NCBI GenBank assembly: GCA_013288745.1
Contig: JABDBG010000009.1
Coordinates: forward strand, 1 to 50,083
Direction of reading: 5' to 3'
Length of the DNA stretch: 50,083 nt
From: Bacteroidota bacterium
GTDB taxonomy: Bacteria; Bacteroidota; Bacteroidia; Chitinophagales; Chitinophagaceae
Of the stretch, positions 1-8,869 are shown one piece after another. The notes under the pieces are model-generated. The model saw nothing but the letters and a program-made list of their open reading frames with translations, searched no databases and was not told the DNA's origin. How positions within the stretch are numbered: the first letter of the stretch is position 1; every line of letters starts with the position of its first letter. The position numbers and the translations under genes are program-made.

Positions 1-172
1 AGTAGGGTTAATTTCGTCGAGCTATTGCATCAATATTGCTAACATAGTAACTAAAAACATGATCAATCCCTATTTCCCTAAAATATTCTTTTTTATCGTT
101 GTGCGGTTAATATAGTAGTATTTTTTCAAAAAAAACATGTGGTAATATTATTTTATTAATAATTATTCCCTA

Positions 173-180
173 TAACTTTG
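173..180 (+). promoter_or_regulatory. Probable -7 element (TAACTTTG) for the porin gene
   Basis: The octamer matches the Bacteroidota -7 consensus TAnnTTTG and lies about 105 bases before the porin ATG. A clear TTG is not present at the expected upstream distance, so the -33 side is weak. The rest of bases 1-286 is AT-rich and shows no gene I can support. An inferred leader of about 100 nt would precede the porin. Confidence 0.5.
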
Positions 181-286
181 TTTTAACAATAATAAAGCAT
201 ATAAAGTATTCGTATCAATAACCTTTTGCTTTGTGTGCTCTATTCATTTGTTAATTCTTATCTCTTAACCAATTAAATTTTAAACA

Positions 287-1447
287 ATGACAAGAAAGAA
301 AATCATTCTTCCATTTTTGGCAGCAATTATCGCGTTGAGCGCTAATGCCCAAACTGATTCTACGAAAACTTTTGTTTTATCTGGATCTGTTGATGCTTAC
401 ACACGTACTGATTTCAACAACATTTCAACTTCAGCTAATAACAAGACAAGCTTTACGCAATCTAACAACTCTTTTGAGTTAGGTATGGCTTCATTAACAG
501 GTACTGGTCAGATCTTATCTGGTAAAGTATTCGGTACTGCAGATCTGGGTTTTGGTCCAAGAGCTGAAGCATTTAATGCAGGTAACGCAGGCCCTCTTGT
601 TGGTTCTACTCCCACTCTTTGGGCTGTAAAACAATTGTATCTGGGTCTTTACACAGGTAAGGGTGCTACTGGTGTTAAATTCACTATCGGTAAATGGTAT
701 ACACATATTGGATATGAAGTTCCGGATGCTGTTAATAACAGAAACTATAGCATGGATTACATGTTCACAACTGGTCCTTTCTCTCATACAGGGATCAAGG
801 CTGAATACTCTAAAAAGACTTGGCATTTTATGTTAGGTGTTGCTAACCCAACAAATGTTGTAACTGTAGTAGCTCCTTTCCCTGGATCTTCTACTAAACA
901 TTTATTGGCTCAAATCGATGATGTAACTAAGAACGGCAAATGGCATTTCTATTTAAACTACGAAGGTGCATTTGGAATGGGTGAATCTGGCGACGGAGCT
1001 ATCAAATCTCAAAATCAAGTTGATTTCGTAGCAACAGGTACAGTATCATCTAAATTCAGCGTAGGGTTAAACTTAACTGAAAAAATGAATTCATACAATG
1101 CTCCTTCAGGTGTAACAGAAAAGTCTGATGCATGGGGTGGTGCTGCTTTATACCTTAACTGGGATCCAACAGCATTATTCGGTTTGACTTTAAGATCTGA
1201 ATACTTTATGGATGGCGAAAGCGAACCAGGTTCAACATCAACTCCTACACCGCTTATCTACGGTACAAGAAATATTCTTGATGAAACTTTATCAGCAAAT
1301 TTCAGAGTAGGACCACTAACTATCATTCCTGAAATACGTTACGAAGCAGCTGATACTAAATACGGCGATATCTATACAAAAGGAAAAGATGCTACAGGAA
1401 CAGGGTCTGATTTCTCTGGTTTCCTTGCAGCAGTTTACAAATTCTAA
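287..1447 (+). CDS. Outer-membrane beta-barrel porin (OmpL/bbp2-like)
   Basis: This 386-residue protein starts with a signal peptide (about residues 1-21, ending ANA before QTD). The rest consists of alternating polar/aromatic strands and ends in Phe (AAVYKF), the usual last residue of an outer-membrane barrel. The pattern fits the putative beta-barrel porin-2 (OmpL-like) family of Bacteroidota; I infer passive passage of small solutes across the outer membrane. The ammonium transporter follows after about 50 bases on the same strand. Similar porins often accompany transporters, so nitrogen-compound uptake is a reasonable guess, but substrate specificity cannot be read from the sequence. Confidence 0.8.
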   Translation: MTRKKIILPFLAAIIALSANAQTDSTKTFVLSGSVDAYTRTDFNNISTSANNKTSFTQSNNSFELGMASLTGTGQILSGKVFGTADLGFGPRAEAFNAGNAGPLVGSTPTLWAVKQLYLGLYTGKGATGVKFTIGKWYTHIGYEVPDAVNNRNYSMDYMFTTGPFSHTGIKAEYSKKTWHFMLGVANPTNVVTVVAPFPGSSTKHLLAQIDDVTKNGKWHFYLNYEGAFGMGESGDGAIKSQNQVDFVATGTVSSKFSVGLNLTEKMNSYNAPSGVTEKSDAWGGAALYLNWDPTALFGLTLRSEYFMDGESEPGSTSTPTPLIYGTRNILDETLSANFRVGPLTIIPEIRYEAADTKYGDIYTKGKDATGTGSDFSGFLAAVYKF

Positions 1448-1499
1448 TCATAGAAGTATAACATAAATCATTATTTAAAAACCAGCAAAAACCTCACAC

Positions 1500-3068
1500 A
1501 TGATTTTAAAAAACTTATTTCCAGGATTAGGTAGCAGGAAGTCTGCTACTGTTCCGATGGTCAAGTTAACCACGGCAGAGAAAAAGCGCTTGGCGATTAC
1601 TTTATTTGCAGGGAAAATTATCGGCGTATTGGTCCTATTGATCGGTATCAAGATAATATTACCTGGAATGTTAGGTAACTCAGCATTCGCTCAAGAAACT
1701 TACACAGCGCATGAAACAACAATGATGAACACAGCTAATACCATCTGGACATTAGTTGCGGCATTCTTAGTATTCGGTATGCAAGCAGGTTTCGTAATGT
1801 TAGAAGCAGGTTTCGCACGTCAGAGAGAAACGGTGAACGTTTTGATGGAGTGCGTATTCGATACTTGTCTTTGCGGCCTATTATTCTGGGCTATTGGCTA
1901 CGCATTTATGTTTGGTCAAGGAAATGGCTTAATCGGTTGGGGCGGTGGCGCTCTTGCTGGTGGCGATCCAAAAAGCTGGTACTTCTTACAAGGAACTCCA
2001 CTTACATATGCAGGAACAGGTATTCCTATATTAGCGCATTGGATATTCCAATATGCATTCGCTGATACATGTTCTACAATCGTTTCAGGAGCTATGATCG
2101 GTCGTACTAGCTTTAGAGGAGATATCCTATACAGTATTGGTATCACAGGTTTTATCTATCCAATCATCGGACATTGGGCTTGGGGTCCAGACGGCTTCTT
2201 AGCTTTAATGGGTTCTACAGGTCATTTGTTCCCTACTTTAGGCACAGGTTTCCGTGATTTCGCTGGTTCTACAGTTGTACACAGTATCGGTGGTATCGCC
2301 TCTCTTGCTGGTGCTATTGTACTTGGACCGCGTTTAGGTCGCGTATTCAAAAGAGATGGTGGTGGTATGCCTCCTGCTCATAACTTATCACTTGCAGCTT
2401 TAGGTACATTCGTACTATGGTTCGGTTGGTATGGTTTTAACCCGGGTAGTTCTTTATCAGCTATGGATATGCAAGGTATTGGTCGTATTTCTGCTAATAC
2501 TACACTTGCGGCTTGTGCTGGTGGTATCACTGCTATGTACGTTGCACTTTGGTTCGGCGATACAAAAGGTAAATTTGACCTTGGTTATACTTTAAATGGT
2601 GTACTTGGCGGTCTAGTTGCTATCACTTGTCCTTGTTACTGGGTTTCTCCACTAGGAGCAGTATTATTAGGCGGTATTGCAGGTATAGTAGTTTGGTTAA
2701 CTATGGTATTTATGGAATATATCCGTATCGATGATCCTGTAGGAGCTGTTGCTGTACATGGTGTTGCCGGTATCTGGGGAACGATCTCTTTAGGTTTGTT
2801 CGCTTGCGGCCAATACGGTGCAACAGGACCAACTGGTGCTGATAACTCAGCTCCTGTAGCTGGTCTATTCTACGGTGGTGATGCAAGTGTGTTCAAAGCA
2901 CAATGTATAGGTAGTTTCACTATCTGTATGGCTGTATTCATCGTTACGATCATTATGATGTTTATCATTAATAAATTACCTCATCCTTGGAAACTACGTG
3001 TAGAAGCTGAAGGTGAGTTGATGGGTCTTGATCTATTTGATCATGGTACGGAAGCTTACGCTTCTTAA
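1500..3068 (+). CDS. amt: Ammonium transporter (Amt family)
   Basis: This is a 522-residue polytopic membrane protein of the Amt/Mep/Rh family, which conducts ammonium/ammonia across the inner membrane as a trimer. The pore twin-histidine pair is visible as VVHSIGG (His261) and AVHGVAG (His420), and the conserved segment FVMLEAGFARQ is near residue 100. About 65 extra N-terminal residues contain a hydrophobic stretch ending in AFAQE, which looks like a long signal peptide; Amt proteins can carry a cleaved one. A porin gene precedes it. No glnB/glnK gene follows, although amt is often paired with glnK. A strong terminator closes the transcript at 3118-3151. Confidence 0.95.
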   Translation: MILKNLFPGLGSRKSATVPMVKLTTAEKKRLAITLFAGKIIGVLVLLIGIKIILPGMLGNSAFAQETYTAHETTMMNTANTIWTLVAAFLVFGMQAGFVMLEAGFARQRETVNVLMECVFDTCLCGLLFWAIGYAFMFGQGNGLIGWGGGALAGGDPKSWYFLQGTPLTYAGTGIPILAHWIFQYAFADTCSTIVSGAMIGRTSFRGDILYSIGITGFIYPIIGHWAWGPDGFLALMGSTGHLFPTLGTGFRDFAGSTVVHSIGGIASLAGAIVLGPRLGRVFKRDGGGMPPAHNLSLAALGTFVLWFGWYGFNPGSSLSAMDMQGIGRISANTTLAACAGGITAMYVALWFGDTKGKFDLGYTLNGVLGGLVAITCPCYWVSPLGAVLLGGIAGIVVWLTMVFMEYIRIDDPVGAVAVHGVAGIWGTISLGLFACGQYGATGPTGADNSAPVAGLFYGGDASVFKAQCIGSFTICMAVFIVTIIMMFIINKLPHPWKLRVEAEGELMGLDLFDHGTEAYAS

Positions 3069-3117
3069 TCCGGGATTATTAAGAGAAAGTATCTTATAAT
3101 ATAACTGTCTTTGTTTA

Positions 3118-3151
3118 GTTGGTTACCCTTTTTGGGTAACCAACTTTTTTT
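3118..3151 (+). terminator. Intrinsic terminator of the porin-amt transcript
   Basis: An 11-bp perfect stem (GTTGGTTACCC with GGGTAACCAAC) and a five-T loop are followed by a run of seven or more T on the plus strand, about 50 bases after the amt stop. Confidence 0.92.
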
Positions 3152-3156
3152 GTGGT

Positions 3157-3261
3157 TGTCTGAATTGGGATTCGGATGCAGGGATTATGAGATTAAAATT
3201 AAATTCGCCAGATCTTCGCGAATCCATTAATCCACAAATCTGACGAATCACAATTCAGACA
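3157..3261 (-). repeat. Palindromic intergenic repeat, TGTCTGAA family, copy A
   Basis: The element is 105 bp and begins TGTCTGAATTGGGATTCG and ends CGAATCACAATTCAGACA, so it has imperfect terminal inverted repeats. Its interior (AAATTCGCCAGATCTTCGCG and flanks) matches the reverse complement of the interior of the copy at 17321-17428, showing it is a dispersed element and not a chance hairpin. It has no coding capacity. It resembles a MITE or REP-type element; no transposase is present in the window. It sits between two terminators of convergent genes. Confidence 0.85.
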
Positions 3262-3264
3262 AAT

Positions 3265-3300
3265 AAAAAAGCGAATGATCAAATGACCATTCGCTTTTTT
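3265..3300. terminator. Bidirectional terminator between amt and gmhA
   Basis: A-run, stem GCGAATG / CATTCGC, T-run: the symmetric arrangement can stop transcripts arriving from either side. The minus-strand gmhA gene ends about 20 bases away, so this is probably the terminator of the glycan operon. Confidence 0.85.
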
Positions 3301-3319
3301 ATTAAATAAATTGTAGCAA

Positions 3320-3904
3320 TTATTTTTTCTCCGTAGGATATAATTTTTCTTCTACTAACTGGCAGATGATATGCCCTAATAATATATGACTCTCTTGTAT
3401 GCGTGGTGTATCGGTTGATGGAACATTGATCAAATGATCCGAAAGGGATTTCATTTTACCACCTGTAGCACCGGTAAAGCCGATAGTGATTAACCCTTTT
3501 TCTCTTGCAACTTCAAAAGCATTCATAATATTTTTGCTATTGCCCGAAGTACTTAAGCCGATCAATACATCGCCTTTTTTCCCAATACCTTTTATTATCC
3601 TGGAATAAATAACATCATAACTGTAATCGTTTGCCACAGCGGTAATATAAGAGGTATTGCAATGCAATGCTTCAGCAGGCAAAGCATCTCTATCTGTATA
3701 GAATCTGCCACTGAATTCTGCAGCCAGATGTTGCGCATCAGCAGCGCTGCCCCCGTTGCCACAAAATAAAACCTTGTTGCCATTTTTAAAAGCAGCTGTA
3801 ACCAGGTCAACACAGTCAGTAATTGTTTTTAATAAAGCATCGTTTTGTAATATTTCAGCTTTTACATCGATCGAAGCTTGTATGATTCCTTTTATTTGTT
3901 TCAT
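3320..3904 (-). CDS. gmhA: Phosphoheptose isomerase (SIS domain)
   Basis: This 194-residue SIS-domain protein has the family's usual length. It converts sedoheptulose 7-phosphate to D-glycero-D-manno-heptose 7-phosphate, the first step of nucleotide-heptose synthesis. The phosphate-binding motif CGNGGSAADAQHLAAEF is present near residue 49, with a second SIS signature LIGLSTSGNS near residue 114. It is last in a minus-strand operon and starts 9 bases after the heptose kinase gene, which supports a heptose role over other SIS-domain functions. Confidence 0.93.
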   Translation of the reverse strand: MKQIKGIIQASIDVKAEILQNDALLKTITDCVDLVTAAFKNGNKVLFCGNGGSAADAQHLAAEFSGRFYTDRDALPAEALHCNTSYITAVANDYSYDVIYSRIIKGIGKKGDVLIGLSTSGNSKNIMNAFEVAREKGLITIGFTGATGGKMKSLSDHLINVPSTDTPRIQESHILLGHIICQLVEEKLYPTEKK

Positions 3905-3913
3905 TTTTGTTGT

Positions 3914-4936
3914 TTATATGGTCCAGGTAGAAAGTCCGTACTGGGTAAAAGAATAATTTTTTATTTCGCCGCCAAAAGCATTTAAAGCATCAATAACAGT
4001 ATAACGGGTGTTATCAGGGCAATAGAATATCATAAATCCACCACCTCCTGCTCCACTTATTTTACCTCCAGTTGCACCGGCTTTTTTTGCTGCTTCATAA
4101 ATAGCTTCAATATTATTATTGCTGATGTTTGCGGCCATTTTTCTTTTCTGTTCAAATCCAAAATCAAGAATTTCTCCTATCTGCCTTAATTGTCCTTTTA
4201 GCAAAGCCTCTTTCATCATTCTGGCCTGCTCTTTTAATTGATGCATGGCTTCGATACTTTTTTCGTTCTTATTATTTACATTTTTTACCTGCTCTTTAAT
4301 GATCGAAGCGCTCTCTCTTGAGGTAGCAGTAAAATATAAGACAAGGTTATTTTCTAACTCATGAATATATTCCGATTTAATACGAAGCGGGTTCACGATT
4401 ACTTTATCATCGCCATAAAATTCCATGAAGTTTACGCCCCCGAATGTTGCCGCATATTGATCTTGCTTGCCGCCTGCCAATTGAATATCTTCTCTTTCTA
4501 TTTGATAAGCCAAATGTGCAATGTCATATTCACCTAAAGGGAGTTTTAGCATTTCTACAAAAGCACCAAGTATGGCAACTACCAATGTTGAAGAAGTGCC
4601 AAGCCCAGAACCGGCAGGCGCATCCACAAATGTAGATAAGCGAAGTCCGGTTGCCGGCATACCATAATCTTTTTGAATACGGTTGTAAACACCTTTTAAC
4701 AGATCCAGTTTACCATCGAGCGGTAATGAAGTAGCAAAATCGAATACTTGTTGCTCTTTTCTATCAAGTGCTTCAACAATAATTTTGTTTTCGGCTATAG
4801 GTTCGATACTTGCATATGCAAATAGCGATACGCAGGCGTTAAGAATTGCACCACCATATTCATCACTATAAGGACTAACATCGGTACCTCCGCCTGCAAG
4901 GCCTATGCGTAAAGGAGCTTTTGAACGATAAATCAT
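3914..4936 (-). CDS. hddA: GHMP kinase, D-glycero-D-manno-heptose 7-phosphate kinase-like
   Basis: This GHMP-family kinase has the ATP loop PAGSGLGTSST and the C-terminal glycine-rich motif GGKISGAGGGGF. The opening RSKAPLRIGLAGGGTDVSPY is typical of HddA-type heptose 7-phosphate kinases. I chose ATG 4936 because the upstream in-frame extension (starting at 5002) overlaps the preceding gene's end and adds residues without family character; the result is 340 residues. Next to gmhA it would phosphorylate heptose 7-phosphate at C1 toward a GDP-heptose donor. The nucleotidyltransferase (hddC) and phosphatase (gmhB) are not in the window. Related fucose/galactose-type kinases cannot be fully excluded. 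Confidence 0.85.
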   Translation of the reverse strand: MIYRSKAPLRIGLAGGGTDVSPYSDEYGGAILNACVSLFAYASIEPIAENKIIVEALDRKEQQVFDFATSLPLDGKLDLLKGVYNRIQKDYGMPATGLRLSTFVDAPAGSGLGTSSTLVVAILGAFVEMLKLPLGEYDIAHLAYQIEREDIQLAGGKQDQYAATFGGVNFMEFYGDDKVIVNPLRIKSEYIHELENNLVLYFTATSRESASIIKEQVKNVNNKNEKSIEAMHQLKEQARMMKEALLKGQLRQIGEILDFGFEQKRKMAANISNNNIEAIYEAAKKAGATGGKISGAGGGGFMIFYCPDNTRYTVIDALNAFGGEIKNYSFTQYGLSTWTI

Positions 4937-4988
4937 ATTGGGGTGCAATTTAGCAATAAAAAGTAAATTAAGAGATAATTGGCAGCAG

Positions 4989-6122
4989 CTATCGCCGGGC
5001 AATTGTAATGATGGATTCCGTCATATTTTGCCAGCTGTATTTTTTCTTCTCGTCAATTAAATAGGGCAGAAAGTATTGTTCGCCTTTTTCGAAGTATTCA
5101 ATGATCTTTTTAGCAATAGAAATGGCATTGGGCTCCGCTACTAATCCTACTTTATTATCAGGCACTAATGAAGGTAAACCGCCAACATTGGTAACGATCA
5201 TTGGTTTTTCAAAATGATAAGCCAATGGTGTAACGCCACTTTGTGTAGCATCTCTGTAAGGTTGAATCACAACATCAGCAGCGCATAAATAATATTTCAC
5301 TTCGCTGTCAGCGATAAAATCCGTTCGTAAAATAAGGCTGTCTTTTATTCCTAATTGTTCTATCTGGGTATCGTAAGGTTTTCTATCTCCATAAAATTCA
5401 CCGGCGATCAGTAATTTTATTTTTTGATTGAGATTTTGATCTTGTAAAATTTTCATCGCATCCAATAGAATATCTAACCCTTTATATTTGCGGATGAATC
5501 CAAAAAACAACAATATTTTTTGATCAAAAGGGAGCCCTAATTTTTTTCTTGCATCTTCCTTACTTACTTTTTCTCCAAAATTATCATACAAAGGATGAGG
5601 AACAAAGACCGCAGGTTTATTTGGCTCGAATTTTTTGAGATCGTTTAATACAGATTCACTCATCGTGATAAAACTATCGATCGGCTTTAAAAAATATTTA
5701 GTAAAAGCAATATCTCCCAAACGCTTTTCATGTGGGACAACATTATCTGCAATACAAACAATCTTTGTATGTTTATTCTTTTTTACTTTTCTTAAGATAG
5801 TTCCAAAACATGGTCCCATAAAGGGAATCCAGTATCTGACAACAATAAGGTCTGCTTTTATTTTTTTCAATTCGTTGCCAACACTGCACCAGTTAAAAGG
5901 ATTAATAGAGTTGATACGAACATGAATGTTAAGATCAGTTGGAGGAGGTTCTGTAGAATATTGTGTAGTGCCCGGAAATAAAAAACCAGGATATTGTAGA
6001 GAAAAAGTATAAATCGTAACATCATCACCACGCTGTGTAAAAGCCCTGGCTAATCGTTCATTATACGAGGTGATGCCACCTGCCCTGAACGGATATGCGG
6101 AACCGATGATGATTATTTTCAT
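4989..6122 (-). CDS. Glycosyltransferase family 4 protein
   Basis: This 377-residue GT-B glycosyltransferase has an N-terminal acceptor domain with a glycine-rich start (IIGSAYPFRAGGITSYNERL) and a C-terminal donor domain containing FFGFIRKYKGLDIL and PMIVTNVGGLPSLV. It lies in an operon with a GT2 enzyme and heptose genes, so I infer that it adds a sugar to a surface polysaccharide or lipid-linked glycan. The usual EX7E acidic pair is only partly recognisable (SGVTPLAYHFEKP). Donor and acceptor cannot be assigned. It starts 17 bases after the GT2 gene. Confidence 0.85.
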   Translation of the reverse strand: MKIIIIGSAYPFRAGGITSYNERLARAFTQRGDDVTIYTFSLQYPGFLFPGTTQYSTEPPPTDLNIHVRINSINPFNWCSVGNELKKIKADLIVVRYWIPFMGPCFGTILRKVKKNKHTKIVCIADNVVPHEKRLGDIAFTKYFLKPIDSFITMSESVLNDLKKFEPNKPAVFVPHPLYDNFGEKVSKEDARKKLGLPFDQKILLFFGFIRKYKGLDILLDAMKILQDQNLNQKIKLLIAGEFYGDRKPYDTQIEQLGIKDSLILRTDFIADSEVKYYLCAADVVIQPYRDATQSGVTPLAYHFEKPMIVTNVGGLPSLVPDNKVGLVAEPNAISIAKKIIEYFEKGEQYFLPYLIDEKKKYSWQNMTESIITIARR

Positions 6123-6139
6123 ATTAAAATGGAGAGAAA

Positions 6140-7081
6140 TTAAATGCCGACCTTTTCTTCTATTAAATAATAGTTTTTGTCTGTAGCGTTACGAGAGATC
6201 AATTCACCGAGAAACCCTGCTAAAAAAAGCTGTGTACCTATTACTAATGAAATAAGTCCCACATAGAAAAGAGGTCTCGCTGTCATACTGAATTCTGCAA
6301 AAAAGAATTTAGCAATAAAAAGATATATCCAGATACAAGTACCGATAAAAAAAACGATCGTGCCCCATAAACCAAAAATATGCATTGGTTTCTTTCCAAA
6401 CCTTCCTACAAACATGATGGAAGCAAGATCGAGAAATCCATTTACAAAACGATTCCAGCCAAATTTTGTAACGCCATATTTTCTCGGACGATGTTCGACT
6501 ACCTTCTCTGTTATCTTTTTAAAACCTGACCACTTAGCTAATAAAGGGATATAGCGGTGCATTTCACCATATACTTCAATATTTTTGACCACCTTTTTTT
6601 TGTATGCTTTTAAGCCACAATTAAAATCATGTAATTTAATGCCTGACACTCTACTTGCAGTTGCATTAAATAATTTTGAAGGAAGATTTTTTGTAATAGC
6701 ATTATCGTAGCGTACTTTTTTCCATCCACTTACAAGATCAAAGCCATCATCTACGATCATTTTCCTTAAAGCGGGTATTTCATCAGGGCTATCCTGCATA
6801 TCAGCATCCATTGTTATAACAACTTCGCCCTGCGCTGCTTTAAAGCCTTCATTCAATGCAGCGCTTTTTCCGTAATTGCGTTGAAATTTGATACCTTTTA
6901 TATGGCTGTTCTCTTTTCTTAAGGCTTCAATTACGTACCATGAATTATCCGTGCTGCCATCATCTATCATAATTATTTCGTAAGAATAATTGTTTGCCTG
7001 CATCACTGCTTTTATCCATGCAGCTAATTCAGGTAATGATTCCTCTTCATTCAATAATGGTATTACAACAGATAGATCCAT
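6140..7081 (-). CDS. Family 2 glycosyltransferase with C-terminal membrane helices (polyprenyl-phosphate type)
   Basis: This 313-residue protein has a cytoplasmic GT-A domain (LNEEESLPEL; IIMIDDGSTDNSW; the metal-binding DADMQDSP near residue 92) followed by two predicted transmembrane segments at about residues 234-260 and 272-297. The layout matches DPM1/ArnC/GtrB-type enzymes that move a sugar from a nucleotide donor to undecaprenyl phosphate. It lies 4 bases after DUF4199, indicating co-transcription. Its product could be a lipid-linked sugar used by the neighbouring pathway; the actual sugar is unknown. Confidence 0.9.
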   Translation of the reverse strand: MDLSVVIPLLNEEESLPELAAWIKAVMQANNYSYEIIMIDDGSTDNSWYVIEALRKENSHIKGIKFQRNYGKSAALNEGFKAAQGEVVITMDADMQDSPDEIPALRKMIVDDGFDLVSGWKKVRYDNAITKNLPSKLFNATASRVSGIKLHDFNCGLKAYKKKVVKNIEVYGEMHRYIPLLAKWSGFKKITEKVVEHRPRKYGVTKFGWNRFVNGFLDLASIMFVGRFGKKPMHIFGLWGTIVFFIGTCIWIYLFIAKFFFAEFSMTARPLFYVGLISLVIGTQLFLAGFLGELISRNATDKNYYLIEEKVGI

Positions 7082-7085
7082 ACGT

Positions 7086-7580
7086 TTATTTTTTTTTCAT
7101 TTGACCAATAAAAGCCGACGATATCGCGGTTATTAAAGCGCCCAGAACAAGGTATATAAAAGTATATACTGCCAATGTCATTGGTATAAAGATAGATTTT
7201 AATTTTTCTGCATTCGCTGCTATTTCAGCCGGCGTATAATTGCCTTCCTGTAATAACATTTGGTTATTGAGTGCCAGTTTTGCTTCTTTTATTTGCGGGT
7301 TACATAAATAAATGATCAATGTATAAATCACCATTAAAAAAGTAACCATTATAAATGTCTTAAATCCTTCTGAGAAGTATTCGTTAAATTTTGTTGCGCC
7401 GGTAGTTGTACTGCTAAAATCTATCAGGCTCCATAGAATACCAATTGCGTAAACGATGTAAATAATGTTTTGGTAGGAGCTATCGATCGGCTGTTTTAAT
7501 CCATAAAAAAAGATCAAAGAAAGAATGATCATTATTGCTGCAGTGATCAAACCTTTGCGGCCTGCTGTTATTTTTTTCAT
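7086..7580 (-). CDS. DUF4199 family membrane protein
   Basis: A 164-residue integral membrane protein with four hydrophobic segments (about residues 9-27, 36-52, 73-92 and 133-157). I recognise it as DUF4199, a small family found mostly in Bacteroidota, often next to glycosyltransferases. Function is unknown. Its ATG overlaps the stop codon of the preceding gene in a TAATG arrangement, a layout that suggests translational coupling. Position between a dihydroorotase-like gene and a GT2 gene suggests a role linked to envelope assembly, which is inference only. Confidence 0.8.
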   Translation of the reverse strand: MKKITAGRKGLITAAIMIILSLIFFYGLKQPIDSSYQNIIYIVYAIGILWSLIDFSSTTTGATKFNEYFSEGFKTFIMVTFLMVIYTLIIYLCNPQIKEAKLALNNQMLLQEGNYTPAEIAANAEKLKSIFIPMTLAVYTFIYLVLGALITAISSAFIGQMKKK

Positions 7581-8836
7581 TAATTCAATTCCAGTTTACT
7601 GCCATTAATGATACCGATAACTTTTCCTTTTAATTTTTTGCCGATAAAAGCGGAGTTCTTTGATTTTGACCGGATCATTGCTTCTTCAAAAATAAATTCG
7701 TTGCTGCTATCAAACAAAGTAAGGTTAGCATGTGCGCCTTCTTTTATTTCGGGTATGGCAATTCCGAAAATATTTCTTGGTGCGATGGTTAAAAGATCCA
7801 CGACTGATTTAGTATTACTCACGATCGATAAAACCGATCCAAACAAACTTTCTAATCCTATCATGCCGTTTTTAGCATATTCAAATTCACAGATCTTGCT
7901 ATCAGTATTTTGCGGGATATGATGAGAAGAGAAACAATCTACAGTACCGTTTTTTACAGCTTCTCTCAGTGACAGCATATCTTCTTTTGTTCTTAGCGGA
8001 GGATTTACCTTGAGATTAGTGTCGTAAGTAATAAGATCTTCATCGCAGAAAAAAATATGATAGGGCGTTACTGAGCAAGAAACTTTTAAGCCGTCTGCTT
8101 TTGCTTTTGCAATAAGCTCGATGCTTTTTTTAGTTGATACGCCGGTAAAGTGAATTTTTGATCCTGTATATTTTACCAGTTCTATATCACGCGCTATCAT
8201 TAATTCTTCAGCAATGGCAGGCTTTCCGGGTAAACCAAGCTGTGTGCTGATAATACCTTCGTTCATTAAACCATGCGGACTGATGCTTTTATCTTCAGGT
8301 AATTGTATCACTGTTCCGTCGAAAGCCAAAACATATTGAAGTGCTTTTAACAATACACCGGGTTGTTGAATACTATGAATGCCGTCACTAAAAGCGATAG
8401 CGCCAGATTGGTGCATATCATACATTTCAGCTAATTCTTTTCCTTCTGCATTTTTAGTGATGGCACCGATTGGATATATGGTAACTGCAAAGTCCTTTGA
8501 CTTTTGAATGATGTATTCTATTTGAGATTTGCTGTGTACAACAGGGTTGGTGTTGGGTACTACCATTACTTCTGTAAAACCGCCGGCTGCAGCAGCTCTT
8601 GCACCTGATTCTAAGGTTTCTCTATGTTCGTAACCAGGGTCACAAAAATGAGAAAAAATGTCCATCCAGCCGATGCTTACAGATAAATTTTTAGTGTCTA
8701 TTACTTTGTCGGCCTTTTCGGTAATTGAATCTGCGATAGCAGTAATGATCCCATCTTTTATATAAATATCTTTCGCGAGCCCATTAAATGGAGAAGAAGA
8801 ATTGACGATAGTAGCCTGTTTGAGTAAAACCTTCAT
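7580..8836 (-). CDS. Dihydroorotase-like protein, probably catalytically inactive
   Basis: This 418-residue amidohydrolase-fold protein is homologous to class I dihydroorotase (PyrC), with conserved DPGYEHRETLESG, VPNTNP and GLESLFG segments. Key active-site positions differ. The metal motif DxHxH reads DIFSH, so the first His is Phe61. The substrate Arg in HLREPG is Cys65. HCED reads LPED. HVST reads GVST (Gly232). The catalytic Asp of TDHAP is His305. It therefore looks like the PyrX/PyrC' group, dihydroorotase-like subunits that can act structurally with aspartate transcarbamoylase. It is first in the glycan operon, whose promoter is probably at 8862-8869. A standard annotation pipeline would call it pyrC. 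Confidence 0.85.
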   Translation of the reverse strand: MKVLLKQATIVNSSSPFNGLAKDIYIKDGIITAIADSITEKADKVIDTKNLSVSIGWMDIFSHFCDPGYEHRETLESGARAAAAGGFTEVMVVPNTNPVVHSKSQIEYIIQKSKDFAVTIYPIGAITKNAEGKELAEMYDMHQSGAIAFSDGIHSIQQPGVLLKALQYVLAFDGTVIQLPEDKSISPHGLMNEGIISTQLGLPGKPAIAEELMIARDIELVKYTGSKIHFTGVSTKKSIELIAKAKADGLKVSCSVTPYHIFFCDEDLITYDTNLKVNPPLRTKEDMLSLREAVKNGTVDCFSSHHIPQNTDSKICEFEYAKNGMIGLESLFGSVLSIVSNTKSVVDLLTIAPRNIFGIAIPEIKEGAHANLTLFDSSNEFIFEEAMIRSKSKNSAFIGKKLKGKVIGIINGSKLELN

Positions 8837-8861
8837 TAGGTTTAAAGAAAATTTGGTTGCG

Positions 8862-8869
8862 CTAAGATA
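8862..8869 (-). promoter_or_regulatory. Probable -7 element (TATCTTAG) of the glycan operon
   Basis: On the minus strand TATCTTAG lies about 25 bases before the ATG at 8836. It is one mismatch from TAnnTTTG and identical to the -7 box proposed for accB at 20954. No clear -33 TTG is seen at the expected distance. Confidence 0.5.
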
